Positions 23,288 through 34,522 are shown, counted from the first letter of the stretch. The stretch: DNA of 64,000 bases from Gnomoniopsis sp. IMI 355080 (GCA_027946555.1 JAPEVC010000169.1:1-64000), one strand, 5' to 3'. The notes: a model not told the origin generated them from the letters alone. Translations and numbers: made by a program.

Positions 23288-25226
23288 TCACTCGTGGTAA
23301 ATCTCAATGCCATCCAAAGTAACATCAAAGTCTGTGAAAGATAAAATAGCAATTAGTTATCTGTTCAAAAAGTGCATCTCACAAGGACTGCTAGGACTCA
23401 AATTGAGTGATTCACATACCTTCAGACCCGATCGCCCCGAAACGAATAGTATTCACCTCCCCAGGCTCCAAGCGGAGCTGCACAGGGACAGTATGGTGGC
23501 TTCCGGCGCGAGAGTTGAGGTCCGATATGTTGGTGGGGTGCACCTCATCATTGACGCGGATCTGCGCCTGGCCGGCCTCTGGATGGCTGGCGTGATACTT
23601 GAACGCATACCACTCCAGCGAGCCCGTGCCAGAGACGTTGTGGAACGTGATTTCGCTATCCCGGGAGACTGTGCGTGGCAAGAAGGATTCGTTAGTAAAC
23701 TCAACTTTGGGATGTACCATACTTTTGGTGCCTGGCCTCGCTAGTGTCACTGACCTTTGTGTACTGCCCGTTTGCTGACACAATGCTCGCATCGCATCAC
23801 GGCTAATCGGATTTTTGTCAGTTTGCATAAATCTCCGAGGACAGGGCTAGGTTCGTCATACAGGCTGCGCCAGAAAGCAGTGCGTCCTCGGCTTCATAGC
23901 GCTTTTTGGTCGTAGGGTACGAGACCACGCCCGTATTCACATCGACTGCCCACATGGCGTGATACTGCAGCGTCACCGTGTGTGCACTGAAGCCCAAAAA
24001 GGTAGAGGTCAGTGTCCATCAATTCTTGTGACGATATCGTCTCGATACGTTGGTGTTGACTTGCCTCGTGTCCACTGCCATTGGCAGCCACACATAATTT
24101 GAGTCGGTTCCCCCAGTCGAGTCCCAGGCGTCACCCATATATATGTAGGCCGTTGCCTGGGACCCCGCAATAGTCAACTCGAATGTGTTCTGGGAGCCGT
24201 ACGTGTTGTTCGCCTCGGGCGCGATATCAGTACCGCCGCTCCAGGTGCCACTGAGCGACGTCGCCCAGAAGACCTTGTTGGGATTCGCTGTCCATCCAGT
24301 CTTTGCGGACACAATGAGGTAGTAAACGCCGTCGACTTTTAAGAGGCCCGGTGCTTCGTAGGCGCCCTCCTCTTAATGGGGTCTGTTAGTATGGTTTACG
24401 TGAACAACGGCACAGGCATAAGGAGCAAGATTGATGATCGCGCAGAAGCCCTCACCTATCGCGGCCACACGATCGCCCACGGTTCCATCCGAGTTGATCT
24501 CGTTAATCTGAACGACATTGTGATCCGCAGATGTCAAAATGTACCAAGTCTCTAAAATGTACCGAACAACAATCAGTGATCAAGCTTTTTGTTGGCTCTG
24601 AGGTGGTACTTAGGTAGATGCCGCACTTAGCACATGAGTACATACCGTCATCGTCTTCGAACATGCCAGTATCAGAATACGAATAGGAGTCTGGCGGCAG
24701 ATATACTTTTGCTGACTGCGTGTACCCGCCGTCTAGCTGCGTTGAGACTAACGACAGCACGTAACGATCTTGTTGGCCGTACAACTACAAGGTTGGAACA
24801 TACGTCAGCTTCCACTGTCTCTCTCTCTCTCTCTGTTGCACCATTCCCACAATCATCTGCTCTTACGCAATAACACATTGCTGTCAATTCAGGGGAAAGA
24901 GATCACGATCATACCCAGAACGAGCCATTCGGCTTCGCATACTTGGGCCGCCACATTCCCGTCACCGCCGGCGCCTGTTGGCCTAGGTTATCCCAATTCA
25001 ACAAGTCCGTCGACGAATACATCATCGGCGTCTCAGCGTTGGCCGCGCTTTGGCCAACCCAGTAGAAGGTATCCTCTCTCTGCACGATACCGCCACCGTG
25101 AGCGTCGATTTTGTCGCCGGCTGTGTCGTACCAAACAGCCCCTGGCACAATCCAGCTGTTGGCTGCGAGGACGCCAGCCCCTGCGCTGACCCAGAGGATG
25201 GAAGACAGCATCTTTTCGGCTCGCAT
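23288..25226 (-). CDS. secreted GH43 glycoside hydrolase, exo-beta-1,3-galactanase-like, with C-terminal CBM35-like domain
   Basis: Predicted to trim galactans/arabinogalactan outside the cell. I reconstructed eight exons: 25226-24915, 24784-24646, 24551-24456, 24371-24065, 23986-23862, 23802-23755, 23668-23420, 23331-23288; all phases match, giving 439 aa. Signal peptide at residues 1-21. The five-bladed propeller begins DKIDAHGGGIVQREDTFYWVG, typical of GH43 subfamily 24-like enzymes; EAPGLL holds the likely acid Glu. Near GSQNTFEL a Gln sits where related galactanases are reported to use Gln rather than Asp as base. The C-terminal part, RYEAEDALLSG to the end at DFVTLDGIEIYHE-like residues, matches a CBM35-like module. 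Intron 4 has a GC donor (AG|GCAAGT). The ATG at 25211 is an alternative start. Family confident, exact specificity inferred. Confidence 0.85.
24816..24834. repeat. CT dinucleotide microsatellite in GH43 intron 1
   Basis: Uninterrupted TC repeat on the plus strand (GA on the coding strand) within the first, longest intron (24785-24914) of the GH43 gene. Confidence 0.8.
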
Positions 25227-27223
25227 TGTGCGTCACAGCTGGAGAGGTTCACTAGTCAAGAGTGAGGCCGTTCCCAAGCTGTGTGCTTAGGTGTGTGTAT
25301 ATGCATTCGTGGGCATTAGGCACACAGTAGCGACAGCATTGCTAGTTCTTTAATATCATTGCCCTGGACGTGTTTTGCGAGGGAGACAGTAACTGAACAT
25401 CCCTATTGAGCCTATCGGATGGACCGGAAGAGGAAATGCGGAAGCAAAGTCCGCAACTCGTCCCATGAGCAAGCGACCGTTGCAATTTCGATCGGGGTTG
25501 ATCATGGCGGCAAGGAGTCTCTATCAAACGGACGGCATTACACCGAATTCCCCGGTATTCGGTACCGGGAAAGGGGTCTCTAATGTGCAGCTACACAGAT
25601 TGCATTGTAATGCGGAGAGGTTTTACATTGGTGGGCATATTTATAACCATGAAGTCAATTACTCGTTTCTTGGCATTGGCAATGAGACCCTGGGGGAGAG
25701 TGAGTTTGCGCTTGAGTGCAATGGGAAATCACTTATTATCTAAGGCCAGCAGACACGCCATATGCCCCGATGATTTAAAGTTCATCTCAAGGTATACGTC
25801 CCTTTGACTTGATGGCATATTGTTCAGTAAAGCGAATAGGACGGTTGTGTATGTGCGGCATGCCATCCTCCCAATCTCGCTTCCCAAGAGTCGAAATCAA
25901 ACGCCTTTGAATGATCACTGAAGATCCCCCCCCCCAAAAAGCCATGCGCATCTTCACATATACACCGCCTTGATCATATGGAATGCTCATATGATGCTTT
26001 AGTGCTCCTAAAACTCAAGGGCACGTAGCATTTGGCAGTCTCCCAGTCGACAATGCCTGCCAGTCTCCAGCCGCGTGGACCATTTCGGTAGAACATGTCG
26101 CGAAGTATGATGTTTTTGGACACAAGTCTGTACGTGTAAAGAATACGCGGTGTTTCTTGCGGCCAGGGTCATTCGAATGGCGCAGCACCTGGTTGCAGAC
26201 CGTCTCAATTACCTACCTAACTAGGAGGTACCCAGGTACGAATGCGACCAAGTGGTAAGCGGCCCGTTGGCACAGACGGCCCCAAATACAATAGTCTCTA
26301 AGAGCATCGCCTGTGGAGTATTGCAAAGTCACCAGAGTAGTGGATAATCCTGCCCGGCTTCATGAGTTCCAAGCTTGCCTTCCAAATCTGGTCCTATCAA
26401 CCCGATTGTGGTTCCCAACTAACATGGTTCATGGAATACAGGCATAAATTTTGCTCAATCTGTTCTTCATCTCTGAAACCACTCACTTAGGTAATTACTG
26501 TCTAAACGAAGACACCATAACTGCCTTTAATTCGGAAATACCGGCCGTATGCCAGACGCTGTGAGAGAGTTAATCCAATTGGCATAGATTGTATTGAGTC
26601 AATTTGTGACAAAAGGGGGCTTTCCATCAACCATGATTGATTCTTCTACGACGTAAGTTGTCGGTTGAGACACAACATGTTGGTAGGTCTGGGGTGATGT
26701 ACAGCAGACATCAGTAGCAAAGCTTCAGGAAAAAAGACAGTATAGTGATCGGTATGAGAAAGAAATAAAGTAAGTCATCGTGACAGGCCCACTGCTGTGG
26801 GAGATGCCTAGCCAGAGACCCTGACCCTTCTTGTTGGTGTCCATGTCAATATCTCAACACAACACGTGCATTTTGCAGATGAGAAAGACGCACGAGCAGA
26901 GCGCTAGAGGTACCTAGTAGACAGGTGTTGACTCGCTCTTGATTTTTTTCACAGACAGCCGCTTCGCCATGTGAAGCACTAGACCCTTCCAGGTCACCCG
27001 AACGTTCACTAGATAGGCTAATGGCTAGTAGCCACGAAAGAACAGGTGCCGGGCCGTCACTATAATATATTGATTGGCCCTCGTGTTCACCAAAAATAAG
27101 TGAACAGCATTAGAAAAATCCTGGAATTCGTATATATTAATAGCCTGTCCATCAGACTTCCAAGGTTGGCTTCGAACTTTTGACAAGAGCGTGGTCAACA
27201 ATCCAAAGACGATCCCGCTATCC
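25227..27223. other. intergenic region between divergent GH43 and second 2EXR genes
   Basis: About 2 kb between divergent genes, so both promoters lie here. It includes a C homopolymer near 25926 and short CTACCTACCTAACTAGG-type sequence near 26210. No coding signal seen. Confidence 0.5.
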
Positions 27224-28312
27224 ATGGATCAGGTTGAATCAAAACGCCCGTCAAGCCTACGAGCAGGCCGCCCTACCCCTTCTCAATTTCCTTTATCCCG
27301 TTCTATCTTACCTTTAACTTCCTCATCTCCAAGATTCAATATGAAAAATCCCGGCATCACGACTTTCCCTCAGTTTCGTAATCTCATTCCTGAGATGCGA
27401 CTGAAGATCTGGCAGGAATCCTTGCCTTCTTACAGTACGGTGCCTGTAGCTAGCACCATCAAGGACTCCGAGTCAGACACCCGCAATCTAATGAGGGCTT
27501 CTGACGAACCGCTGACCATCACTTGGGCCTTGGAGGCCATGCCACGAAGGCAGTGGCCTCCAGAGCTCCGAGTTCGTGTACAAGCCATGCGAAATTTGTA
27601 CAACGTCAACTTTGAGGCGCGTCAGGAAGTTATCAAACGGTTTCCGGATGTCCTTGGGTTGGAGGATGGTGAAATACGCTTTAGCCCTACCAACGATCTC
27701 ATACTGTTGACTCGCTATCCACAGCTAGACACTCTGTTTTTCCACCGTCAGCTGTCGATAGCGTACTCGAGGGCGTGGAATCACAAGATTCAAAACCTTG
27801 CAATAGAACACCCTTTCCTGGTGTCGTTCTTGGCCAACGTCTTGAAGGTGCCCAGCCCGATGACTGGCATCGGCCACGATCTTGCTCGGGGGTTCGTTCG
27901 CTTCTTGAGCCAGCTCACCAATCTCAAGCGATTGTCTTTGGTGAACCCACGAACACTATCGTTGAAAGTTTGGAACAGGACTCCCGAGGAACAGCAGTCG
28001 CATCTCATTCAGCAACTGGGTACATCGTACAGTAGTGGCCTCCAGATGGCCTGCTCGACTGATGTGCCCACGGAGGATATATTGTTATATACGGATGGGC
28101 CTTTGGGAGTTCGAGACATAACAACGCTGGCGGAAGCCGTGGACAACCTCAAGCGGATCATCAGACATGACAGTCAGGTTGAGAAAGGTTCTGATGAAGA
28201 GGTTTCTGGAATCATCCGGAATATTGTTTCAGGGGAGCAAAGGCTGCAGCATCTTGAGATCCGCAGGATGTACCATCTCAGCGCTGAGCTTCAGTCATTA
28301 TGCCTCCTTTGA
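27224..28312 (+). CDS. 2EXR-domain protein of unknown function
   Basis: Single exon, 362 aa from the ATG at 27224. The 2EXR domain starts near residue 46 with TTFPQFRNLIPEMRLKIWQE, the family pattern of Phe-Pro-x-Phe followed by a helix with Leu-Pro-x-x-Arg-x-x-Ile-Trp. Downstream blocks typical of the family are NVNFEARQEVIKRFP and GEIRFSPTNDLILL. The family is expanded in filamentous ascomycetes and has no known biochemical role. An internal ATG at 27341 would drop the Ser/Pro-rich N-terminus and begin just before the domain, so start is not certain. It is the second 2EXR gene in the window. Confidence 0.8.
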   Translation: MDQVESKRPSSLRAGRPTPSQFPLSRSILPLTSSSPRFNMKNPGITTFPQFRNLIPEMRLKIWQESLPSYSTVPVASTIKDSESDTRNLMRASDEPLTITWALEAMPRRQWPPELRVRVQAMRNLYNVNFEARQEVIKRFPDVLGLEDGEIRFSPTNDLILLTRYPQLDTLFFHRQLSIAYSRAWNHKIQNLAIEHPFLVSFLANVLKVPSPMTGIGHDLARGFVRFLSQLTNLKRLSLVNPRTLSLKVWNRTPEEQQSHLIQQLGTSYSSGLQMACSTDVPTEDILLYTDGPLGVRDITTLAEAVDNLKRIIRHDSQVEKGSDEEVSGIIRNIVSGEQRLQHLEIRRMYHLSAELQSLCLL

Positions 28313-28858
28313 ATCCTCCCTAGGTCATACAAACCTAGAACAAAAGTTAGAGAAATAGCATGTGAGCTGTGACAGCTGCTAATTAACAAAGTACCTAGTA
28401 GACCCACTACGGCCCGGTGGTAGTGGCCGTGCCGGCATGCATAGCCCCCACAAGCGGCGCAGAACGTGTGAGTCTAGCAGGGACCAGCACCACAAACAAA
28501 GTTAAAGGTGATGTCATTAGCGCCAAGGTCTAATAAGAAGGACTGTCTGCAACTTGGGTACGAAGGAAGAACTTCTTGGAATTAACAAATCATAAGCTAT
28601 AGTGGCTCTTTTAAAACCTACTGCCGAGGTGACAGTGTGCCATTAGCATCATGGAAATGAACGTTAATTCATGTTTTAGATCGCTCAATGGTCGGTCCTC
28701 TTTAGCGACGCGCAAGTTGCGTACTGGTGTCACCCCTTGACTTTCTTGCCCAAATTCTGGTCCAGAGGCCGATTACTTTCTCTCTTTCTTCTCCCCTATT
28801 GCTCACACCTCTCATCTGCTCACAGCCATTGCGATCACCCAGTCCCGGTTTTGCCCCC
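28313..28858. promoter_or_regulatory. upstream region of the glycosyltransferase gene
   Basis: About 545 bases. The last 100 bases (28760-28858) are C/T-rich, consistent with a leader. An in-frame open stretch reaches back to 28727 but has no ATG, so the gene starts at 28859. Confidence 0.5.
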
Positions 28859-31800
28859 ATGTCTCAAGCTCAGACGCCATTGACCGACCCTGCAGATGGC
28901 GATATCAAGTTCGAGACGACGTTGCGGGAGGCCGGACAAGCGGCGACTGTCGTCAAGGACGATCAAGGCCTGCTCGCCTTCCCTGGCTATGTTCCTCAGC
29001 CTACACAATCGCCAATCACGCCCGAAACTCTTGACGACAACCTGCCAACTCTCCCTACTCAAGGCCCTCGAAAGGCTGTGACACAGCCTCTAGCAAAGAG
29101 GGACGAGGAGCATGCGAGCAAGACACGGCCACAGATGGGACACAAATCCGTCACAGACACTCCTCGGAAGGTCAAACGGCGATATTCAGCCCTGCCACCA
29201 CAGATTAAGAGAGCCGGTACGAACACATCTCAGCTGCATCAGGCCCTATGGACCAGTACATACGACGGCGATGACTCCTCAAGTACCGAGTCCTCCGAGG
29301 ACGACGATGACCCAGACACCGTCTTAAAGCACAATGACCAAGCAGCTGGAGAAGCCACGCCGCAGCGTACGAAAAGCTTGGGCAGCCAGCTTCGCCGTTT
29401 TCGGATTGGTAATGAAAATTACAAAACCAAGGGCAAAGTCTCGAAGCGTGATGGCCGGCTCGCCATTTCTGTCAAGGACCTCAGCCACACTGGATACCTG
29501 GCGAAAGCTCTGGGAGCTGCGATCAGCAAGGTATCGCCTTTGAAGGAGGGCGAGACAACTGCGAAAGCAGAAAAGGAACGGCCTACCTTTGCAAGAGCCT
29601 CGTCTGAGACGATAGTATCTCCCGAGAGCTTCAATTGCCCACCACTCAACATTGTGATCATGGTGATTGGAAGTCGCGGAGATGTGCAACCGTTCCTCAA
29701 GATCGGCAAAATATTGAAGGAGCAGTACGGGCACAGGGTCCGGATAGCCACCCATCCTGCATTCCGTGATTTTGTCGAGAAAGACTCTGGCCTGGAATTC
29801 TTCTCTGTCGGCGGTGATCCATCAGAACTCATGGCTTTTATGGTCAAGAACCCAGGTCTTATACCAACCCTCGAAACTCTGCGAGCGGGTGACATAGGCA
29901 AGCGACGTGCGGCCATGGCTGAGATGTTTGGCGGGTTCTGGAGGGCCTGTATCAACGCGACAGACGATGAGAAGGACACTCGCAACTTGAAAATGATGGG
30001 TGATAAGCAACCGTTCGTCGCCGACCTTATTATTGCGAATCCTGCGTCTTTCGCCCACGTACACTGTGCCGAGGCTCTAGGCGTACCCCTGATTCTGTCG
30101 TTCACATTTCCCTACACGCCGACCAAGTCATTTCCTCACCCTTTAGCGAGCATAAAAGCAAGCAACGTCGATATTGGCTATACGAATTTCATGTCCTATC
30201 CTTTGGTCGAGATGATGATCTGGCAAGGCCTTGGGGATCTAGTCAACGATTTGCGCGTGGATGCCCTCGGCCTGGACCCAGTCTCCACTCTCTGGGCACC
30301 TGGTACTCTGTATCGGATGAATGTCCCCTTTGCATACCTGTGGAGTCCATCACTGGTCCCGAAACCTGCGGATTGGGGTGACGAAGTCGACATCTGCGGC
30401 TTCGTCTATCTCGATCTTGCCGCCTCCTTCACACCGCCCGATCTGCTTACAAAGTTTCTTGATGCAGGCGAGGCGCCCATCTACATTGGCTTCGGCTCGA
30501 TAGTTGTAGACGATGCCAACAAGTTCACCGAGATGATTTTCAAAGCCGTTGAATTGGCCGGTGTACGTGCACTGGTCAGCAAAGGCTGGGGAGGTTTGGG
30601 AGGCGACAGCTTGGATGTACCCGAAAACATCTTCCTGCTCGACAATACACCCCATGATTGGCTATTTCCTAAAGTCAAAGCTTGTGTGATACACGGTGGG
30701 GCGGGAACAACAGCTATCGCAATCAAATGCGGGAAGCCCATCATGATTGTGCCCTTCTTCGGTGATCAGTTCTTCTGGGGCACTATGATCGGAAAGGCGA
30801 AGGCAGGACCTGAACCTGTGCCGTATAAACACCTCTCTGCTGAGAAGATCGCAGAGGGAATCAAATACTGTCTCACGAAAGAAGCCCAGATGCACGCACA
30901 GAGCATCGCCAACGACATCAAAAGGGAAGGAGATGGTGCAGAGAACATGTGTGCTTTTGTCCACCGGAACCTGACTCTTTCTGGGAAACACTCAATGAGA
31001 TGTTCGATACTGGATGATAGGGTCGCGGTATGGCATCTTAGAGGCACCAGTCTGAGATTGAGTGCTCTTGCCGCCGATATCCTGGTCGAAAAGGGTCATA
31101 TTCATTGGCGTAAGCTGAGACTCATTCGACACTGCGAATGGAATGACTTCGAAGGCCCGCCGGGGCCTGTCACTGGAGTCTTGGGATCTGTAGCTGGCAC
31201 TTTCGGTGACGTCTTCAGTGGAATCGGAGGCGTTCCTGCAAGGTTGGCAAAGTCGTCCAATAAGAGATGGGAGCGCAAGAAGGTCCTAAGGAGCAGAGTC
31301 GACATGCAAAAGTCCTCGGCCAACACCAAAATTTCGGAGAACGAGACCGCCACAGCTACTGAGCGTGAGTCAAAGCCTGCGGGCACGAACTCGCATCTAC
31401 TTCAAGACGCACATCAGGCCGACAAGACAGAAGCGCCATCGACGGACGCACTCGTCGAGTCCAATCACGGCGCTCAAGAGACCGGAGATCCAGACACGGT
31501 GTCTCTCGATACCGCTGCCACCCAAGCCTCTGCAGCGGAACCCTGGTACGTCAACGAGGTCAGCCGCGGAGCCCTCAAGTCTGCCGGCGCCCTCGCCAGC
31601 GCACCTATCGACCTCTCCATCGCGCTCGCACAAGGCTTCCACAACGCGCCAAGACTATATGGTGATGACACCGTGCGCCGGCCACAGAGAGTCACGGGGA
31701 TTCGATCGGGTCTTCGAGCAGCCCGCCAAGAGTTCGTATATGGGCTGTACGATGCGTGGACGGGTGTGATCCGCCTCCCTGCGCGGGGCGCAAAGCAGGG

Positions 31801-32410
31801 CGTGCGAGGATTCACCAAGGGTGTGGGCATGGGCCTCTCGGGTCTGGTACTCAAGGACGTGGCTGCGTTCATTGGGCCTGTAGGATACACACTCCAAGGC
31901 GTGAAGAAGCAGGTGGAGAGGCGCCGACATCCTCACAAGCACATCCGAAGGGCACGCATTCTCCAAGGTCAAAGGGAAATGGCAGAACTAAGTGATGACG
32001 AGCGGAAACAGCGCATTGAGCAAGTAGAGAAGGGATGGGAGGTCCTGCGCTCGCTCTGGGAGACAGTCGAAAGGAAAGAGAAGGAAAAAGGCGGGCTCAG
32101 GGCACAGTTCAGCGCTCGGAAGAAACGCGGCGTTGGTCAAGCCTTTGAGAGTGTCGAGATGGCTTCCGCGGCGCTAGACGAGGTGAGCCGGGGAGGGAAG
32201 CTTACGGTGGCCTTGAAGGAGTATCGCAAATCCGAGGAAGTGGCGAGGATGTCGCAGGACAGGAGGTCCTTGGATAAAAGACGGTCGCAGGATGGGCCGA
32301 AGGGATCAACAGATAAATTGAAAAGATCAGACGTGAGCCAGCCCATTGAGGAAGGCGACGAGACTGGCGCTCGAAAGGCTTCTGTGGCAGTGGGTAATGA
32401 AGAAGCGTAG
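28859..32410 (+). CDS. UDP-glycosyltransferase, sterol 3-beta-glucosyltransferase-like, with Atg2/Vps13-like C-terminal region
   Basis: Likely transfers glucose from UDP-glucose to a sterol or related lipid. Uninterrupted 1183-aa frame. Residues 1-255 are low complexity with an acidic Ser/Glu/Asp run. The GT28-type N-domain begins near residue 264: IVIMVIGSRGDVQPFLKIG, then HRVRIATHPAFRDFV and FFSVGGDPSELMAFMV. The UDP-binding C-domain has CVIHGGAGTTAIAIKCGKP and VPFFGDQFFWG near residue 608. No PH or GRAM domain precedes it, unlike Atg26. Residues about 930-1010 (YGLYDAWTGVIRLPARGAK, GFTKGVGMGLSGLVLK, GYTLQGV) resemble the C-terminal module of Atg2 and Vps13. The tail is charged and helical. 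The sterol acceptor is inferred from family, the C-terminal resemblance is my reading of the pattern. Confidence 0.88.
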   Translation: MSQAQTPLTDPADGDIKFETTLREAGQAATVVKDDQGLLAFPGYVPQPTQSPITPETLDDNLPTLPTQGPRKAVTQPLAKRDEEHASKTRPQMGHKSVTDTPRKVKRRYSALPPQIKRAGTNTSQLHQALWTSTYDGDDSSSTESSEDDDDPDTVLKHNDQAAGEATPQRTKSLGSQLRRFRIGNENYKTKGKVSKRDGRLAISVKDLSHTGYLAKALGAAISKVSPLKEGETTAKAEKERPTFARASSETIVSPESFNCPPLNIVIMVIGSRGDVQPFLKIGKILKEQYGHRVRIATHPAFRDFVEKDSGLEFFSVGGDPSELMAFMVKNPGLIPTLETLRAGDIGKRRAAMAEMFGGFWRACINATDDEKDTRNLKMMGDKQPFVADLIIANPASFAHVHCAEALGVPLILSFTFPYTPTKSFPHPLASIKASNVDIGYTNFMSYPLVEMMIWQGLGDLVNDLRVDALGLDPVSTLWAPGTLYRMNVPFAYLWSPSLVPKPADWGDEVDICGFVYLDLAASFTPPDLLTKFLDAGEAPIYIGFGSIVVDDANKFTEMIFKAVELAGVRALVSKGWGGLGGDSLDVPENIFLLDNTPHDWLFPKVKACVIHGGAGTTAIAIKCGKPIMIVPFFGDQFFWGTMIGKAKAGPEPVPYKHLSAEKIAEGIKYCLTKEAQMHAQSIANDIKREGDGAENMCAFVHRNLTLSGKHSMRCSILDDRVAVWHLRGTSLRLSALAADILVEKGHIHWRKLRLIRHCEWNDFEGPPGPVTGVLGSVAGTFGDVFSGIGGVPARLAKSSNKRWERKKVLRSRVDMQKSSANTKISENETATATERESKPAGTNSHLLQDAHQADKTEAPSTDALVESNHGAQETGDPDTVSLDTAATQASAAEPWYVNEVSRGALKSAGALASAPIDLSIALAQGFHNAPRLYGDDTVRRPQRVTGIRSGLRAARQEFVYGLYDAWTGVIRLPARGAKQGVRGFTKGVGMGLSGLVLKDVAAFIGPVGYTLQGVKKQVERRRHPHKHIRRARILQGQREMAELSDDERKQRIEQVEKGWEVLRSLWETVERKEKEKGGLRAQFSARKKRGVGQAFESVEMASAALDEVSRGGKLTVALKEYRKSEEVARMSQDRRSLDKRRSQDGPKGSTDKLKRSDVSQPIEEGDETGARKASVAVGNEEA

Positions 32411-33109
32411 GGTAGTGATATCTGACCAACTTAGAGCACGGCGCCTTGGATCTAGGGACAGGAGGGCTGCAAATACGATACCCCATTGTTGTGTTTGAGG
32501 TGACTACTATCGGATCCCTGATCGCACTTTTGTGACTTGCGATCAAATTGAATGCAAGAAATCAGTAGCTCAACTCATTCATCAGACCGTGGGTATTCCA
32601 GGTGGACTAGCATGAAGCTTAGCACGACTGTTTGCCTCTTCCACGCCCGACTTTGAACCCTGCGGTGCCGTCATAGCTCTGATGAGTCTTTCGCACGATT
32701 GATTGCTTTGAGTATCCCGAGGTAACTCTTCCGTTAGTAAAGTGATCTGGGTGACTGACAACAACAGCAAGCACTTATCGAACGCATGCGAAGTCACCAA
32801 ACACTATGAATGCCCACTGTCAGGGGCCGTTGACAGGGACACTAAATGAGCGCTTCCCAGTCACGGCGTATCATGAATATCGGTCTTCGAGTGTCCGGAG
32901 TCGCATAGAGACATGATAGCTTCAGTGCTTGTGAATTACAGCGTTCGCGAGCCATTATATGAAAACTTACTCTTCCTTAAGACTTCGTACATAGAGACAG
33001 CTTCCCAAGCAGCAAAACTCAAACTTCCTTCTCTTTCCACCAGAGACACTCTACATCACAAGTCAAACCAAGGAGCCCTTCAGACTGTCCACGCCAGCTC
33101 AGGAACACA
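32411..33109. other. intergenic region upstream of an unknown gene
   Basis: About 700 bases with the 3' region of the glycosyltransferase and the upstream region of the next gene. Nothing recognisable. Confidence 0.5.
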
Positions 33110-34522
33110 ATGGAGGTCAATACGTCTGCCAGTATCGCCGCCTTCCAGGCCAAGAGCGCCACGGACAAGATCCTCAGCTACATGTGGTACATTCACGTTC
33201 TGGTAAGCGTGAACACTGAAGCCCGGCTGCGTGCAAAGATCGCTTTTGTTCTTGATCACTCCGTCTCTCCCGCCGCCGCCGCCGCCTCGCCCAATGCCAC
33301 CTTTGTCAACCACCCCAGTGAGCCCGACAAACAGGATGGGCAGCAGCCGCAGTTATTCCACGACCTGACAGATCACCTCATCCTCTGCCTTTTCAGTCAC
33401 AAGATCCTCGCACGCCTTGTCGATACCGCTCCCGTCTTTGCGCAAGCCGATGGCTACGCTTGCATTCTTGCCGATGTACCCGTGGTCTTCCGTGAAGAGT
33501 TTTGCCGTCGTCTGTACATGCTACTCTTCAGGAGGCGGATCGTAGAGTGGCCGCACGGCATCGACGTGCCTGAACCAGCGATCGCGGCCACTGAGCCCGT
33601 TGTCGATGTTGTCACTCCGGTCAAGTTGAAGGATACATAGCCCTCGTCGGAGACGGAGCAGGATGATTTTGGCGGTGCAGGGTTGGACGGGGTCAAGGAG
33701 GACATGAACGAAGGCTTCGGTTCACCGGCCTCATCACACAGACCAGCTGCGTCCATCTGGCATCAGACGCCTAGCTTGAGCAGCTGGGATAGCGACGACA
33801 TTGCCCATATGCAGCGTGCTACCTACTTTGGCACAGCTTCTAATCCACTTCCCATGAACTATTTTGCAGATTGGGACTGGAGCCACAACGATAGTGTGCC
33901 TGGCGAGCAGCTCAGGGAACCCTTTCCCGGCCCTCAGGATCAGTGTAGGAAGCTGAAGGAAGATCTTGAAGTAAGTCTCCAACAATACAAGTTGATTTTA
34001 TTCCGCTGAAAAAGGGTCGCGGAAAAGGAATCGCTGGGGTCCGCCGGGTTCCGTACCCCCAGATTCGACCCTTTGGAACATGGGTACAGTTCCCGATGTG
34101 GTAACTTTGCAGCTGACCTAACGACTTCGCTTATGTAGATTCTCCCTTGCGACACCAACCGCCATGAACCTCTATCTCCCCATGCTCGTTGGCAAGGCCG
34201 CGAATACCCGTCTGTCAGTGTCATGTACGGTGACGATATCGGTAACCATGGCTGTGAGGTCAGCAGATGGTCATCGAGCGTGACGACTGGCTCTCGTCCT
34301 CATCAATTTGGCCGCGGTCGAACGGGGACAGGCCATTCGGCATCGAAGCAACCTGCAGTCAGCGACGAGCAGCGGATTCTCGGAGACGGGTTGGATGCAG
34401 GACTCACCGGTGAGAGGCACCTCTGGGGTGCCAGCTCCATAGACGACCATCGACTTATATTGCCGACTTTTCCCCTTCGGCCGAGCAAGACAATGGGAGG
34501 CAGCCGACGTGGGGGTGCATGA
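33110..34522 (+). pseudogene. unknown gene interrupted by an in-frame TAG
   Basis: I do not recognise this family. The frame from the ATG at 33110 runs 176 codons to a TAG at 33638-33640, then stays open and coding-like (PSSETEQDDFGGAGLDGVKE, IWHQTPSLSSWDSDD) to a clear GTAAGT donor at 33971. After a 168-base intron with a CTAAC branch site, the acceptor at 34138 rejoins the same frame, which ends at 34522. Such splice continuity suggests one gene of about 414 codons broken by the TAG. A 75-base in-frame intron (GTGCCT at 33566 to CATAG at 33640) could also remove the stop, but its donor is poor. An alternative upstream intron from the GTAAGC after codon 31 is possible. The protein is Ala/Ser/Asp-rich with no signal peptide or membrane segment. 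It may be a short intact 176-aa protein instead. Confidence 0.5.

Noticed and set aside
29419..30105. 228-codon minus-strand open frame
   Set aside because: Antisense of the glycosyltransferase; no recognisable product.
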